A DNA stretch of 64,000 bases from Whitmania pigra. Lineage: Eukaryota; Annelida; Clitellata; Hirudinida; Haemopidae. Each line of letters starts with the position of its first letter. Positions within the stretch are counted from its first letter, which is position 1. The DNA lies in the NCBI GenBank assembly GCA_021613335.1, contig JAJTWR010000003.1:502001-566000 (forward strand), written 5' to 3'. Positions 41,743 through 53,677 of the stretch are shown here, one piece after another. Below the pieces are notes generated by a model, which saw only the letters and a list, made by a program, of their open reading frames with translations, was not told the DNA's origin and ran no database searches. A program made the translations under genes and the position numbers.

Positions 41743-44312
41743 TTAAACCATCATTTCCTGTTCTGCTGATCCTTGTTTTTCGGTTAAAGGCATTCTGGCG
41801 GTTTTTGTTGCCCTTCGCTTTCTAATATAAAATGCCCATTTCTCAAATTTATAACAGATTTCAAACAGGAATAAGTCATCATTGAAATCAATATCACACC
41901 TCATAAGCCAAAAAATTTTGGAAGTAATGAATATGAGTATCACAACAACCAAGGCAGTAATTAAACCTGAAAATATAAAAAAGGCATCTGAATATTATCA
42001 ATTGAAATTAAATGCTTTAAAATAACTATTGCTAAATAGTAAATAAGCTATTTAATATATTTTACAATTTTTATGGCAGAAATTATATAAAATACTTATA
42101 ATATTATAATAACATATAAAATACTTATATTATAATAATAAATATAATACTTATAATGTTATAATAATATATATATTACTTATAGTATTATAATAATATA
42201 TATAATACCTATAACATTAACAATAACCCATTTTAACCGATGTTCAATCCTGACAAACGTGATTCCCGGACGACTTCAACTTCCATAGCTTTGACGATGC
42301 ACTCTTTATTGTTTACAAGCTGGCATTTGGCAATGCAGGTGTAAAGACCCAACGAACACATGTGTTCGACAGGTAAGATAGCATATGGACTTTCTACCAT
42401 GGCTCCAGCAATTTCGTGAACCCAATAATACGAACATTGGACATTTGCACTTTTTTTGGCCAAACATTTTATATTGTGGAGGTCATTGGAATGTATGGGT
42501 GGAGATCTTTCTGTGCTGTTTTTAATATCTGGTGAAATTATTTAAGAAATGAATTAATTGAAACATTTCAAATTAATTTTGTTTATTATTTATGAGCACA
42601 ATGATTAGTTATTATAAATAATATTGCAAGCAATGTTGATTTGCCTCACATTGAGTTCTGAACTCATTCAACTGGCATGGTTTGACTTTAGTATCATCCA
42701 AAACACATTGAAATACTGAGTCCCGCATGTCATAAGCAACAGATAAGTTGGTTTTAATTGAAATCTTGTTTATTTCATAGTTTATTAGTGATGAATTTAA
42801 TTTCTTTTCCAGTGAATTAAATTTATATTTTTCAATCCATCCGAGATGCAGAAGGTTATAATTGATGTTGCCAAAGTAATTGAAAGAACATTTCAGATTC
42901 AAAACATCTGCTTCTATTCCATAGCAATCATTTTCTCCAATCAATGTGAGGCCTTTATTCATGTTTTCATTGCATTCCAATTCTGTTCATAAATTAATTT
43001 TATTTTAAAACTTTTTAATGTTTATGTTTAAAATACTTACCTCCAACAACAAGTTGTATTTCAATGAAATGTGTCATTTGATCCAAACCATATTTCTCTT
43101 CAAACTCAAGTGATTCTCCAACCATGCAAATATATCTTCCTGCACTTTCCTTGTTTGTTTGAAGTATTTTGAGATTACAAGAAAGTCCATGAGGTAAACA
43201 TAAAATTTCATAATTTTTGCTTATTGTTGAATTTTTTGCATTCAAATAATACAAATTATAAGTTAGAACACCCTGTGTTGAGATGTGGTTCCATCTTGCT
43301 CTTGTTAAATTTTTTATGTTATGTTTGCACGGAAGAATAACTGAATCACCTAAGTTAACCACCATTGTTAGATTTAATGATCCTGTTAAAAATATTTAAA
43401 TAATAAAATTTAAATTAGGTTGCTTGCTGTAGTTTTCTGTAACTGACAAAATTGATTTCTCTTTTTTGTAATTATTCAGTAATATTCCCTATAAATGCTT
43501 AATACCGAGTTTTGTTTTGCATCTTAGCGACTTTAAACTTCAAGTAAATGTAAGCAATTAAATTTAATTTTAGCTAATTTAATACAAATATTTGTTCATT
43601 TCAGCATGATAACCACATGGAGTGACTGCATAAATACAAATTTTTATTATTAAATCTATTAAATCTTTATATCTTTACTATCAAATCTTTATATCTTTAC
43701 TATTAAATCTTTATCGATTATGTAGATATTTGTGTAAGGAACATGATCATTTCTATTGAATTTATTACCTCTTACCACCAGCTCAATTTCAGTGATGGGC
43801 TCCAGCAGGTTGGAATAAAACTTTGTTTCATTTCCTTGTCCAATGTAACAAATATATTTTCCTGAATCTTCCTTTCTTGCATGAACCAGTTTGAGAATGC
43901 ATGTCGATATAAATGCTTCATGAGGACAGGAGACCTCAAAACCACTTTTTAAAGTATTGTTGGGTTGTTGGCTGTCATAGATGATTTCATTTCTGTTGTC
44001 ATATGTCGAGATATATTCCCATCTTACTCTTGTCAAATTTTCTAAATTATGGATACATTCCATTTCAAAAGCTTTATGCTCCCTCAGCACATGTCTGTCT
44101 TTCACCACTGAAAATTTGTGATTTTTATTACGTTGCTTTCGACAAGTTATGGCAATATCTGAAGTGTTCAACGGAATTAGAAATTTTTTGGGGGCCTTAC
44201 CCGTTAAGTCATTTGTACAAATTTTGGAAAGTAATGCAATTATAAGGTAGGCTGTGAATATTCCTAGTTTGACACATTTGTTTAGTGCTTCAATGGTTGT
44301 ATTGCTAGTCAT
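41743..44312 (-). CDS. Single-pass membrane receptor with Ig-like ectodomain
   Basis: Five exons: 44312-43769, 43382-43041, 42982-42650, 42528-42259 and 41966-41743. Every intron is phase 1, the classic pattern of Ig-domain genes, and the product is 570 residues. A hydrophobic segment (LGIFTAYLIIALLSKIC) near the N-terminus should be the signal peptide. Exons 1 and 2 encode paired Ig domains with matching marks: NLTRVRWEYIST..C..LVHARKEDSGKYICYIG and NLTRARWNHIST..C..LQTNKESAGRYICMVG, ending ITEIELVV and FIEIQLVV. Exons 3 and 4 are Cys-rich and more diverged. Exon 4 has YTCIAKC, so it may be a third Ig-like fold. Exon 5 begins with a transmembrane helix (LITALVVVILIFITSKIFWL) and a cytoplasmic tail of about 50 residues with no TIR, kinase or ITIM motif. 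Many N-x-S/T sites are present. A cell-surface recognition role is inferred; I do not recognise the family. Confidence 0.8.
42040..42215. repeat. AT-rich degenerate tandem repeat
   Basis: Repeated ATATAATACTTATAATATTA-like units in the last intron of the Ig receptor gene. Non-coding. Confidence 0.65.
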
Positions 44313-44779
44313 TTAATCTCAGCGACGTTTTTTTTGTATTTCATGCTCGTTTCGTAGTCGGATTAGGATCCTCATAATGTTGCTTCCTTTTGTGTTATTA
44401 ACTCCTTAAATTACTTCCGATCGAAGAATTACCGTCTGTGAAGTTAGTGAAATTAATAAAACTGTTTTTATATAAAGGTCATTCGCTGATGATTCATTAA
44501 TATTTTTTTATCGCGACGTCAACAACTTAAAAACCCACCACAATCAAAACATTTCTTGGAAAGGTGTTAATAGAAAACTAATTTTAATAAAAAAAATAGT
44601 CATTCTTTGGTAATTGTTAAATATTTAAAATATTTAAACATCATTACAACCAGTAAGCTGCCCCATCAGAGCCTCCAGATACTTTTAATTTGATGTAAAT
44701 CATACCTTTCTAAGTGGTCAAGAACTAATATTACGTTCAGCATGTTTCACAACCGTGGAACGATGAAGAACTTAATTAC
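44313..44779. other. 5' region of the Ig receptor gene and 3' flank of the retroelement
   Basis: No coding exon seen. The interval should contain the receptor promoter on its left and, on its right, any 3' UTR of the minus-strand retroelement remnant. Confidence 0.4.
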
Positions 44780-46092
44780 TCACTGCACGAGCGAGTTTGG
44801 TGAGGATGATAGCGGCGGCGGAGAGCGAGCGATGTGGTTTGGCGAGTGTGGGTGGCGTAATGATAAATCCCCAACCGTAACCTCGTGAACTACCTCATCC
44901 CTGATTATGTAAACCTCCTCGTCTGGCAGCATCGGTTCAACTTCTCCCTGCTGCTGTTCCGTCGTCGTTTCCTCCTCTCGTCTCTGCTGCTTACCTAGGC
45001 CCACACCTTGTCCCAGTCTCGTTTTGTTGAAGGAGGCTGTGGTAGGCATGTCTTTTGGTTTCCTCTGGATGACGCCTGTGACGTGGGCGGTGTAAATGTC
45101 CCTGCCCCAGCGTATCGTTTCCGATACGATGTACTTGGCCATCGTCTTGGCGTAGTTCGGGTTTATTCCCAGCAGTTTGCAGACGTTCAAGTTGTGCAGT
45201 GGGAATGATCCGAGGGAGCCAACGACGAAGGCTTCGTTGCGGACTGAGAAACCCTTGGCGACGAGTTCCTGCTCTAGCTTCTTGTACTTACCGATCTTCC
45301 TGTCCCTTGCCTCTTGCATTGCCTTCGGGCCGTTGTCGAACGTGACTGTCACGTCGACCATGGTGATCTTTTTCTCCTCCTTGTCAATGACGACCAGGTC
45401 TGGTCGTTCTTGAGAGCTGGAGAAGGGGATCTTGCAGTTGACTCGGGTCTTCTGTTGGGTTCCTGCAGGGAGAGCGTTGAACAGCCGTAGGAGGATCCTG
45501 TCGTGCCGCTCCGTCATCAGGTATCTTCGGGGCTCGCAGTGGTTCAAGACGTGTGGTAGCGTTTCGTCAAACTTGCCGCAAACCCTGCAGGTCTTCAGGC
45601 CATCTTGGAATTTCTTGGCTCCGTTGAGAGGTAGGAGGTTCAATCTGGCCTTGAAAATGAACCTCCAATCCGTGAAGCGGGTTGAGTCGCCTCCCCTCAC
45701 GAAGTGGCTAGAGTATGTCGACTGGATAGTCGAGGCATACACTTTGCCCTGGTCCTTCTTGTCTAGAACTTCTTCCTAAAAGAGTCCTTTAGTCTGCTCT
45801 CCGTCGTCCATTCCGTGCTTCCTTCCGTCTGCAGGATCGGGCGTCCATCCGGTTTCTTCGGGGTCCATTGGATGTTGATCTTGGTCCGAAGCAGCCGTGC
45901 TGATTCCCTCGCTCTTGACCAGAAGCTTGAGCCTTCGTTGCTGCTTCTGTTCTCAGCCATTGCGAGGGGTTGGCCATAGTTCAACGACCAATATTTCGGA
46001 CACCGATTGACAAAAATTTCAGCGAAATCCAAAAGTGTGATGTCAGATATTGTGTTGATTTGATATGGAACGACCATGTGTTTTTTAATCAA
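44780..46092 (-). mobile_element. Decayed RLE-type non-LTR retrotransposon (3' end)
   Basis: The main open frame runs from about 45775 to 44780. It carries a C-x2-C...H-x4-C knuckle (CRVCGKFDETLPHVLNHC) followed by RPDLVVIDKEEKKITMVDVTV, which is the PD..D core of the restriction-like endonuclease found at the C-terminus of R2/NeSL/CRE-type elements. Upstream on the same strand a second open frame (46092-45763) continues leftward in the protein but is out of frame, so there is a frameshift near 45765-45775. No reverse transcriptase motifs were seen, so the copy is 5'-truncated. It lies between two minus-strand genes and is probably dead. Clade assignment is tentative. Confidence 0.75.
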
Positions 46093-47261
46093 ATTAAATT
46101 TCGCTCGGCGTTGGTGTCGTTATTATCGCTGGATGGCGAAAACGCACAGCGTGTTTTTTTTGTGTTTTCGCTGTTCTCTCGGATCATAGTCAAGCCAAGC
46201 GAAGAATCGATCTGGTTTCTACTCAGGCTTACCCACCTCTTCAGGAATTCATGGGACAGGGAAGGCACAAGGCACCTCTTACGCTATGCACATGGCCCTT
46301 TATAAATTAATTATTATTATTATTTGATATTGAAATCCAATTTGATTAAAGTTTAACGAACAAAATGTGTTTGAGTTTTACTATGCTCTGGACAAAGTTA
46401 AGACAGGGTCGGATTTATCTAATTGGTGACCCTCAAACCAGCTTCCATCTCTCCCTTCATAGCCTGACAAGAAAATGGTTTTATGGTTGGCGAAGATGCC
46501 TTCGTGGACCCCCTGTGCTCATTCCGGCCATGCCTAAATACGGCCCAAACACAATTGTCTCATTAACAATTAACGAAGTTATATCAACGGTATTGCACAC
46601 ATTTACAAAGGTCTGTAACGTAAATTATCGACTCTTCGTTGCGTTGGTTATTTTTCTAATTCATGCTTTGCCACTTATTGTGTAAGAGATCCTACATAGA
46701 ATGGCCAAATAAATAAATCTTCATTTGTTTGTAACGTAATAAAATAGTCCAATTAAACCACAAGAAGTAATGTTGTTAAATGGATGAGGCAAATTGACAA
46801 GAACAAGAGCGGTTTGTTATGAGAATTCTTTAGTGCATAGTTGCAATACTGATAGTTGCAATAGCAGATCTTTCCAGGAACTGATGACCGCCAATAGTTC
46901 AGATGAAGCTCATAGAAACATCCCCTTTTCTCATATATGTCGGCTGAAGATATAAACTTTTGTTAGATCTTAAAATCTTTATCCTATCTTGAAAATAATT
47001 AATTATTAAATTGTTTGCGTTTTATTAAGTCTGTCATTATTTATCACTGGAGAATGATATACTTGTTTCGCTTAAGTCTCCTTATTACTTAATTTGATAT
47101 TAATTCACAGCCTGTCAACATGGCAGAGGCTGCAATTTGAAAAAAATCAAAATAGTTGTTAATACGTATATATATGCATATATATCAGAAAATTATTATT
47201 ATTATTAGTAAATATTATATCAGAAAAATTTAACTTATAATTCATTGTATCATATTTTACA
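46093..47261. other. Intergenic with a SINE fragment
   Basis: Apart from the SINE-like piece at 46258-46308, I see no conserved feature. An open frame at 46365-46685 has no recognisable motif. Confidence 0.45.
46258..46308 (+). mobile_element. SINE fragment (diverged)
   Basis: GGCACCTCTTACGCTATGCA and CATGGCCCTTTATAAATTAA match the second half of the CLASP-intron SINE (GCGCCTCTGACGCTATGCAT, GGCGCTATATAAATGAA) with several substitutions. Followed by an AT-rich tail. Confidence 0.55.
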
Positions 47262-48078
47262 CTACATGCCTATAGTGGATACGTAGCAATAAGAAGCTCG
47301 TTCGCAGTTTGGCCATTCCTCTTCGTCCATCATGTAATACTCGTTGCAGTCTTTGGCCTTCTGGTAGGGTTTAGTGTAGTCTGGCGTCGGGCATATGACG
47401 CATATCTGAGAAAATTGGTCCTCAGCATCTTCTGAGATAATTATCTGAGATTAAAAATTAATAAATTACAATGTAATAATTAAGGTACTCAACGAACTGA
47501 AGTCAAGAACTTTATCATCACGATATCTTTTTTTTTTAATCTTTACGAGATCATGTTATTTTCGTAAGGCGCGAGACTACCTATTGTTATTACTTTTTAT
47601 GAAGCTTCTTCCTTTGTGTTATTATTTACAATATCAATTATGTTATTACTTCCAACATCACTATCTCCATTAACATTTACAATTGGCTCTAAATTAATAA
47701 TCGAATTAATAATCAAGCATTAATTAATGAAAATCGAAATGGAAATCATTCCTAACTTTTAACATTTCAAATCTTTAAATCCTCCAAATTTGCAAAATTA
47801 TCCAGTTAGTTAATTAATTATAAGTTGTTATAAAATAGTTACTTAGTTACCCCGTGTTTTACGTTGTCCATTCTCTCTGGGAAGTAGATATCAGAATCAA
47901 AATCCACGTCGTAAAAATCGTCTAGCGCAACCACACTGTCGTTTATCACGAAGCCCCTTTCAGATGGGCCACTTAGGTAGGTGGTCATTCGAACACTTTT
48001 AGCTAACATCGACCGTGTCCTCTTTCTGAATTTCTTGATCTTCAACATTGGAGCATTTCTGTTTCCTGTGCCGCTCAT
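47262..48078 (-). CDS. Small Cys-containing protein of unknown function
   Basis: Two exons, 48078-47851 and 47444-47262, joined in phase 0, give 136 residues. The start MSGTGNRNAPMLKIKKFRKR is basic with no signal peptide. The middle (ALDDFYDVDFDSDIYFPE) is acidic. Exon 2 carries five Cys (ICVICP, DCNEYY, NCERASYC) and an acidic EDAEDQ. The donor GGGGTAACT and the acceptor AATCTCAG are both plausible. I do not recognise the family. The basic N-terminus, acidic core and Cys-containing end could suit a small nuclear or redox protein, but this is a guess. Expression data are needed to show it is a gene at all. Confidence 0.5.
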
Positions 48079-49333
48079 TTTTGTCAATTTAGTGACTTTA
48101 GCTGGATTATCTTGAGCGTAGATGCTGAGGGATTTATTTAAATGAAGTCTTTAATTAAAATCGATGTTTCAAACGGTTTTATATAGACAATAATTAAAGT
48201 CAAGGACGTAATTTTGGGGATGAAGGTGGGGCACTGAATTTTGGTCAGGCTTAAGCTGTGCAAGGGTTCGCCCCCTTTGGAACATGCCGCGATGACGTCT
48301 CTGCTTAAAGCAATTTTCATGGAAAATAGTCGATGAAAATCTGCTAACATTTATTTATAAAAGTACAATAAAATTAATAAATGTCTCTTTTATATACACT
48401 TAATGTGTAAATCTATTAGACATCGCTGCCAAGATAAAATTTGTAAATCTGACCTTGCTAACTTCAATAAAATGATTAACAGGGAAAGGTAATTTAGTCT
48501 CGCTAGCATTTTTGATTTTTTCAGTAGTGAAATTTCATTTCAAAACTCAAAAAATTCGCATTAATAATAGAACACTATAAACGGTCTACGTCATCCGGCT
48601 AGGCTTAAGTTGGAAATATTTATTTTAAAACAATTTTATTTATTATTAATATTCACTAATGATAACATTATTTAATGAAACATTTTATATAATTAATAAT
48701 AATTATTTTACAGATACTAAGTTTGTTTAAATAAAAAATAATTTTCTGATCAAATATAAAACCTTATTTCGATCATTTGCAATTTACATCTGGTCGCAAG
48801 GTGGCTTTATTGCCGACAGGTAGCTACCGTTTTTTTTACGCTGGTGTGTTGATTCCTGGAAACTTTTTAGCCGTCCGATATGGCAGATCAAGTTAGTAGT
48901 CGATTCTTGAATGAAAATCGTATTAAATTTAATTGTTACTGCAATTAAAATTTGTACTTGCTCCGAGACATAACTAAGGAGTTTAGGTTTGATGATGAAA
49001 CCTGGGTAATTCATAAATAGTCTACATTTCACCTGGAGATAATGTATTTTTATTTCTAGAGATTGAATTATTGCAAGTAGTTTCAGTTATTGCACAATTA
49101 ACTTTTTTCGAGTTCAAATCTTTGAGGGGCTTGGTAAATGACGGTTATTTAAGGTTGCTCTAAGCATTTTTATCAATTCCATGAACTTATTTGTTAGGAG
49201 TAATTATAAAAATTATTATTTGTGTTTATCTTTTATATTCATCTATTACATGAGTGATTAACAGCTCATTGTGATTTAAGATTCATATATACATATATTC
49301 TTGATTTTTAATTTAACCAATGAATTATTTAAG
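48079..49333. other. Intergenic, no gene seen
   Basis: AT-rich sequence separating two divergent genes. It must contain the 5' end of the lectin gene, whose first exon I could not identify. Confidence 0.45.
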
Positions 49334-52027
49334 AACCCATATGGAATGCCTCCAATCTACCCCCAACTACCTGCCCAGGGTTACGGTGATGCAATGCCCC
49401 CTCAGCAGCCAGGAGTACCTCCGTCTCAGGCCTATCCCCCGTACAACTACCAACCAAGTATAGGATTTAAGGTTACGATGATGGAACAAACCATCATTCC
49501 AACGTTTCCATTTGCAGTGACCTACTATTACTACATATCCTCGAAGATGAATGGGCTTGTCCTGGACATCGAGGGTTCGAATGAGGCACCCTTGTCTAGG
49601 GTAGTAATGTGGCACAAGAAAGAGGCATTCGAGGCTGCCAATCAGCTTTGGTATAACGACTATACCACGGGAACCATAAAGAGCAAGCTTAACAACCTAT
49701 GCTTGGAGTTCAAGGGTGAGAGATGATTATGATTATGGTTATTATTGTTGTAAGGTGAATATGTATCTTTAGATTTTGAAATGGCAGTGATGACTATGAC
49801 GATTATGGTAATAATAATAGTAATTATTGCATTTTATTACTTTATAAATATAATAATTTTTTTAAATTTATTTTTTATGGAAATTTGTATCATGTGCTGA
49901 TATATTCATCAGGTGATGAATGGGTTGAACAATGATCATCTGATTGAGAAATATGTAAATTCATTATTAAACTGTTAATGATGATCAGTTTTGATGACAA
50001 ACTCAAGCGCTTAAGTTCTCAGCAACCATGCTCTAATAGCAATCAGTCCTAATCATCATCAATGTCCATTTTAAATATTATTAATTTCAGAATAAGTAAT
50101 TGTTGCAATAATTATAGGCCGATGTACGGTCTATTTTTGCTAATTGTTTAAAATATGGCACTGTAGGTCATGAATTCAAGTTATGAAATCTCTCAGTTGC
50201 TATTAACAAAAGCATTAAATGCTAAAAACATTTGCTAGATGGCAAGATAATTGTGAATACTTACCAGCCGGGTAACCCTAACCAACTCTGGGAAGGTATC
50301 ACGCAATTGATAAAGAACCGGATGAACCCAAATCTCGTCTTTGAAGTGCAAGGTTGGCATTTTCACCGCTGTCTTATACTCATGAATAATCAAGTAGATA
50401 TGCATATCAGTTATGCAATGGAGTTTACTTCTCATAGGAAATGAAAATATCGCCATTTGTTAGTTAACCCATAAAGTATTAATGCATTAAAATCATGGTA
50501 ACCGATATTGTAATAATTATTCACAATAACATCCAATTATTAATATATTTCTCAACAGGAGGCAACAGGGATCCAGGTGCTACTCTTATTGCCTCACCTT
50601 ACACTGGTTCCCTTCAGCAGCAGTTTGAGCCCATCTTTCCCCCACCCCCTCCCGGGCAACCGACAATGCCTGGGCAACCGATGATGCCTGGGCAACCGAC
50701 GATGCCTGGGCAACCGATGATGCCCGGGCAACCAATGATGCCTGGGCAACCGACGATGCCCGGGCAACCAATGATGCCTGGGCAACCGATGATGCCCGGG
50801 CAACCAATGATGCCCGGGCAACCGACGATGCCTGGGCAACCGACGATGCCCGGGCAACCGATGATGCCCGGGCAACCAATGATGCCTGGGCAACCGATGA
50901 TGCCCGGGCAACCAATGATGCCTGGGCAACCGACGATGCCCGGGCAACCAATGATGCCTGGGCAACCGACGATGCCCGGGCAGCTACCTCCGTCGCAACC
51001 TGCCCAGCCGACTGCTCCGGCTTTCGATCCCGTTCCGCCCAAACCAACTTTTGTCAAGTGAGTATTGATGAAGTGCATTGGTCCGACATCACATTGATTT
51101 ACATAACATTATTGATAAATGATACTTAGTCATTGCATTAGTTTCTTTATTATTAAGCTCTGCAGCTATCCAAACTAGATAATTATTCACTCGATTAAAC
51201 AATGATTTCAGAAAATTGTTTTTCTTGGTGAGCGAGATGCACGGCAAAGTCATGGATATCGAGAGATGTAATGCCAAAGAGGGTGCTGCAGTCATAGCTT
51301 ACTCAAAGAATAAGGATGCCAGAAACCAGATGTGGTACTTGGACGAGGAAGGGCTACTCAGATCTGCCCTTAATGACTTTGTTCCCTGTGCATCCGGTAT
51401 TTGATGACTTTGTCATTTTTAATATCATTGGCATTGATGATATATCGGATATATTATATTGCATCCTGCTTTTTTTAACATGGTTTATTGATGAGTCATA
51501 GTTGAGTAGTACTAACAGCTTTCATCATGTGATGATGAATGAAGTCACTTAAGTGTTTATGCAGATAATTGAGGAACACTGAAACCTATTAACTTTTATT
51601 GGAGTGCATCTTGTGACGGTTTTGAATAATTGTTTAATCATTATGTCAAACTCAGACTACATTTGAATGTTTGGATTCATGTTATCGTTACATTACATTG
51701 TATTGTCTTACATGCTATATCGGATAACGCACGCATGCGATAAACCCATCACTGTTTATCATCGAAACCATAATTGCAACTGAGTTGATTATCATTCTTA
51801 TGTAAATAACATAATTTCCTTTTTGTCCAGGGAAAGCCACACCTCTAAAGATGGTTCATTTCACTGGTGGTGCAAGCCAGAGGTTCAGAGTGGACGGCAA
51901 AAAGATTGTGAACGGGATTGGTGAATGCGCCGACATCAGGGGAGCTTGGAAGCACGATGGTGCGCCCGTCATCACCTACAAATATTCGGGGGCTTCGAAC
52001 CAGCACTGGAGAATGGAATACGTATGA
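49334..52027 (+). CDS. Pro-rich protein with two ricin-B-like (beta-trefoil) lectin regions
   Basis: Five exons: 49334-49715, 50239-50352, 50559-51057, 51212-51396 and 51831-52027 (TGA). Phases agree and give about 458 residues. The N-terminus is Pro/Tyr/Gln-rich (PYGMPPIYPQLPAQGYGD). Then comes a ricin-B-like repeat (YYISSKMNGLVLDIEG, NQLWYNDYTTGTIKSKLN, LCLEF), a second Q-x-W block (NPNQLWEGI), and a Pro/Met/Gly/Gln-rich linker made of an 18-bp minisatellite. A second trefoil region follows (FFLVSEMHGKVMDIER, NQMWYLDEEGLLRSALN, SNQHWRMEYV). Such domains bind glycans, and the repeated NQxW/SNQHW motifs support the fold. No signal peptide is visible. The first in-frame ATG is at 49346; an upstream starting exon is possible because the frame is preceded by an acceptor-like TTTAAG. 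A GT..AG pair at 49458-49517 would remove 60 in-frame bases and may be an optional intron. Confidence 0.75.
50663..50986 (+). repeat. 18-bp coding minisatellite (MPGQP-T/M)
   Basis: Eighteen head-to-tail copies of an 18-base unit encode six residues each: MPGQP followed by Thr or Met. Copies differ at a few silent or T/M positions (CCT/CCC, CCG/CCA, ACG/ATG). The array keeps the frame throughout and forms the whole linker between the two lectin regions. Confidence 0.95.
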
Positions 52028-53677
52028 AGAGCTCCGTAATCGCCTGGATGATTTATATGTTTTTACTATTTTTAATTTATCCGAAGTTTAATAGGTTTTA
52101 GAATTTAAGAGCGTTTTATCGTTTTCTCCCCTAATTTGGTTTTGGTTCATCCCTGGGTCTGCAGTGCTTTCATAAATTAATGTCAAATTCAGATCGAATT
52201 AGATATTCTCCTTCGGGAATGCTTAATTAATTATTGACGAATTTGATGCATGTTTGTTGGAGGAATTTTTGTTAAATTTGATGTTAGATGATAAACCCAA
52301 TTGCTATTATTTTGTTGTTATTGCTGTTTACTTGAGACACAAGGGTGATTCATGATTATGCATTTGAAGCATTGTTAACTTTGTGATCTTTCTATTTCTC
52401 GTAATGTGATTGGATATTGATTTGCACCTAAACCATCATGCTCTTTATACTGATTATAAAATAAAAGTAAAATAGTAATTTTTGTCAGACTACATCCTTT
52501 AGTTTTCCAACTTCTGTTCTGTCAACACTCTTTTCGTTTATGTTAAACTCTGCAATTATTATGGATTCACACATGACCTCTGACAATCTTTCATGAGTTC
52601 TAGAATCATGTTTTTTAGTTGGTGGTTTAAAATAACATCGAATATAAGCTTTGTAATTTTACTCCTAACCAAGCCTTTTACCTCTACAGGCTCTTTCAGG
52701 ACAACTTAAGTCGAAATAATCATACTTGAATGAAGTTAAGACTGATTTTTACGTGTTTGCTTCATGTTTAAAAGTTGCTTGGGACTTTATTATTGACGTT
52801 TATGTGTTGCTTTCAAAGTTTTATCTTCAAAGAAAATTGCTTCCGAATTGGAAGTTTGCCTTCCGCTCACCTATGTAGCCTTCAATACTTCCGAATGTTG
52901 CTTAGGAAAGTTGACCTCGAAACGTCTTAAATTCGGTGTCGGATTTGGGCATGAGAGGGATGTGCCACTTTATGTCCACTAATCAAAGATCTTTTTTTGC
53001 TTGCCAGAGCTGGAACAATAGGATTGGTCTCAACCATCAAGCTTCACTGGAGCCTCGCGCCTGGGTAAATCTGGTCCTGTCTACATTGAATAAGTATTTT
53101 GGACGAGTGATGTAACTGCCAGTGTCTTGTCTCAAGTTATGTGTAGCTTTACAGTTTATGGGCATACTTATTTTTGTCCTGATTAATTTATAAGATTTAA
53201 GTCATTTATAATTAGAGTTTCTTGTAATGAAACGAAATTAGATGAAATTAAAATATTAAAAACGAATTCTGTCATTTGGAAACTACGACATTATGAATAT
53301 GATAGCTAAATTTAAAGTTTAAACAAATGTTTAATTGTAAACGTCACAATTACTTTTGCGCAATTTGTAGTAGATCGGTTGTATATAATAAATTTAAAAT
53401 TATTTTAGGATTTACTTTTAGTGACGCACGTCTTACAAGGTTTTGGCCACATGACTATTAGTTGTTTTTATTTGAAACGGCTGAATCGACAACGGGTTCG
53501 GATCCTTACGATTACTTTATATGCTTTAAAATTTAGTTTTGTCGAGTGTATGCTATTCAATTATTTAAGACCATGGACCATAAAATTGACACTTGGGTCT
53601 CCATCAATGTTTCCTGGATTTTACGATAAAGCCTGCATTGTTTGTAAACTTTTAAATAATCTTTTCCAGTAATAGTC
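52028..53677. other. 3' UTR of the lectin gene, then intergenic
   Basis: AATAAA at 52460-52465 is a likely poly(A) signal for the lectin gene. Nothing recognisable lies between there and the Flower gene, except a probable acceptor at 53668-53669 that suggests a spliced 5' UTR for Flower. Confidence 0.5.

Noticed and set aside
45008..45779. Plus-strand frames opposite the retroelement
   Set aside because: Shadows of the minus-strand endonuclease frame.
46365..46685. Plus-strand frame of 106 codons
   Set aside because: No family motif, no splice context, and composition is like the flanking non-coding DNA.
50594..51078. Long minus-strand frames opposite the lectin linker
   Set aside because: They are shadows of the 18-base coding repeat on the plus strand, which lies in a supported exon.
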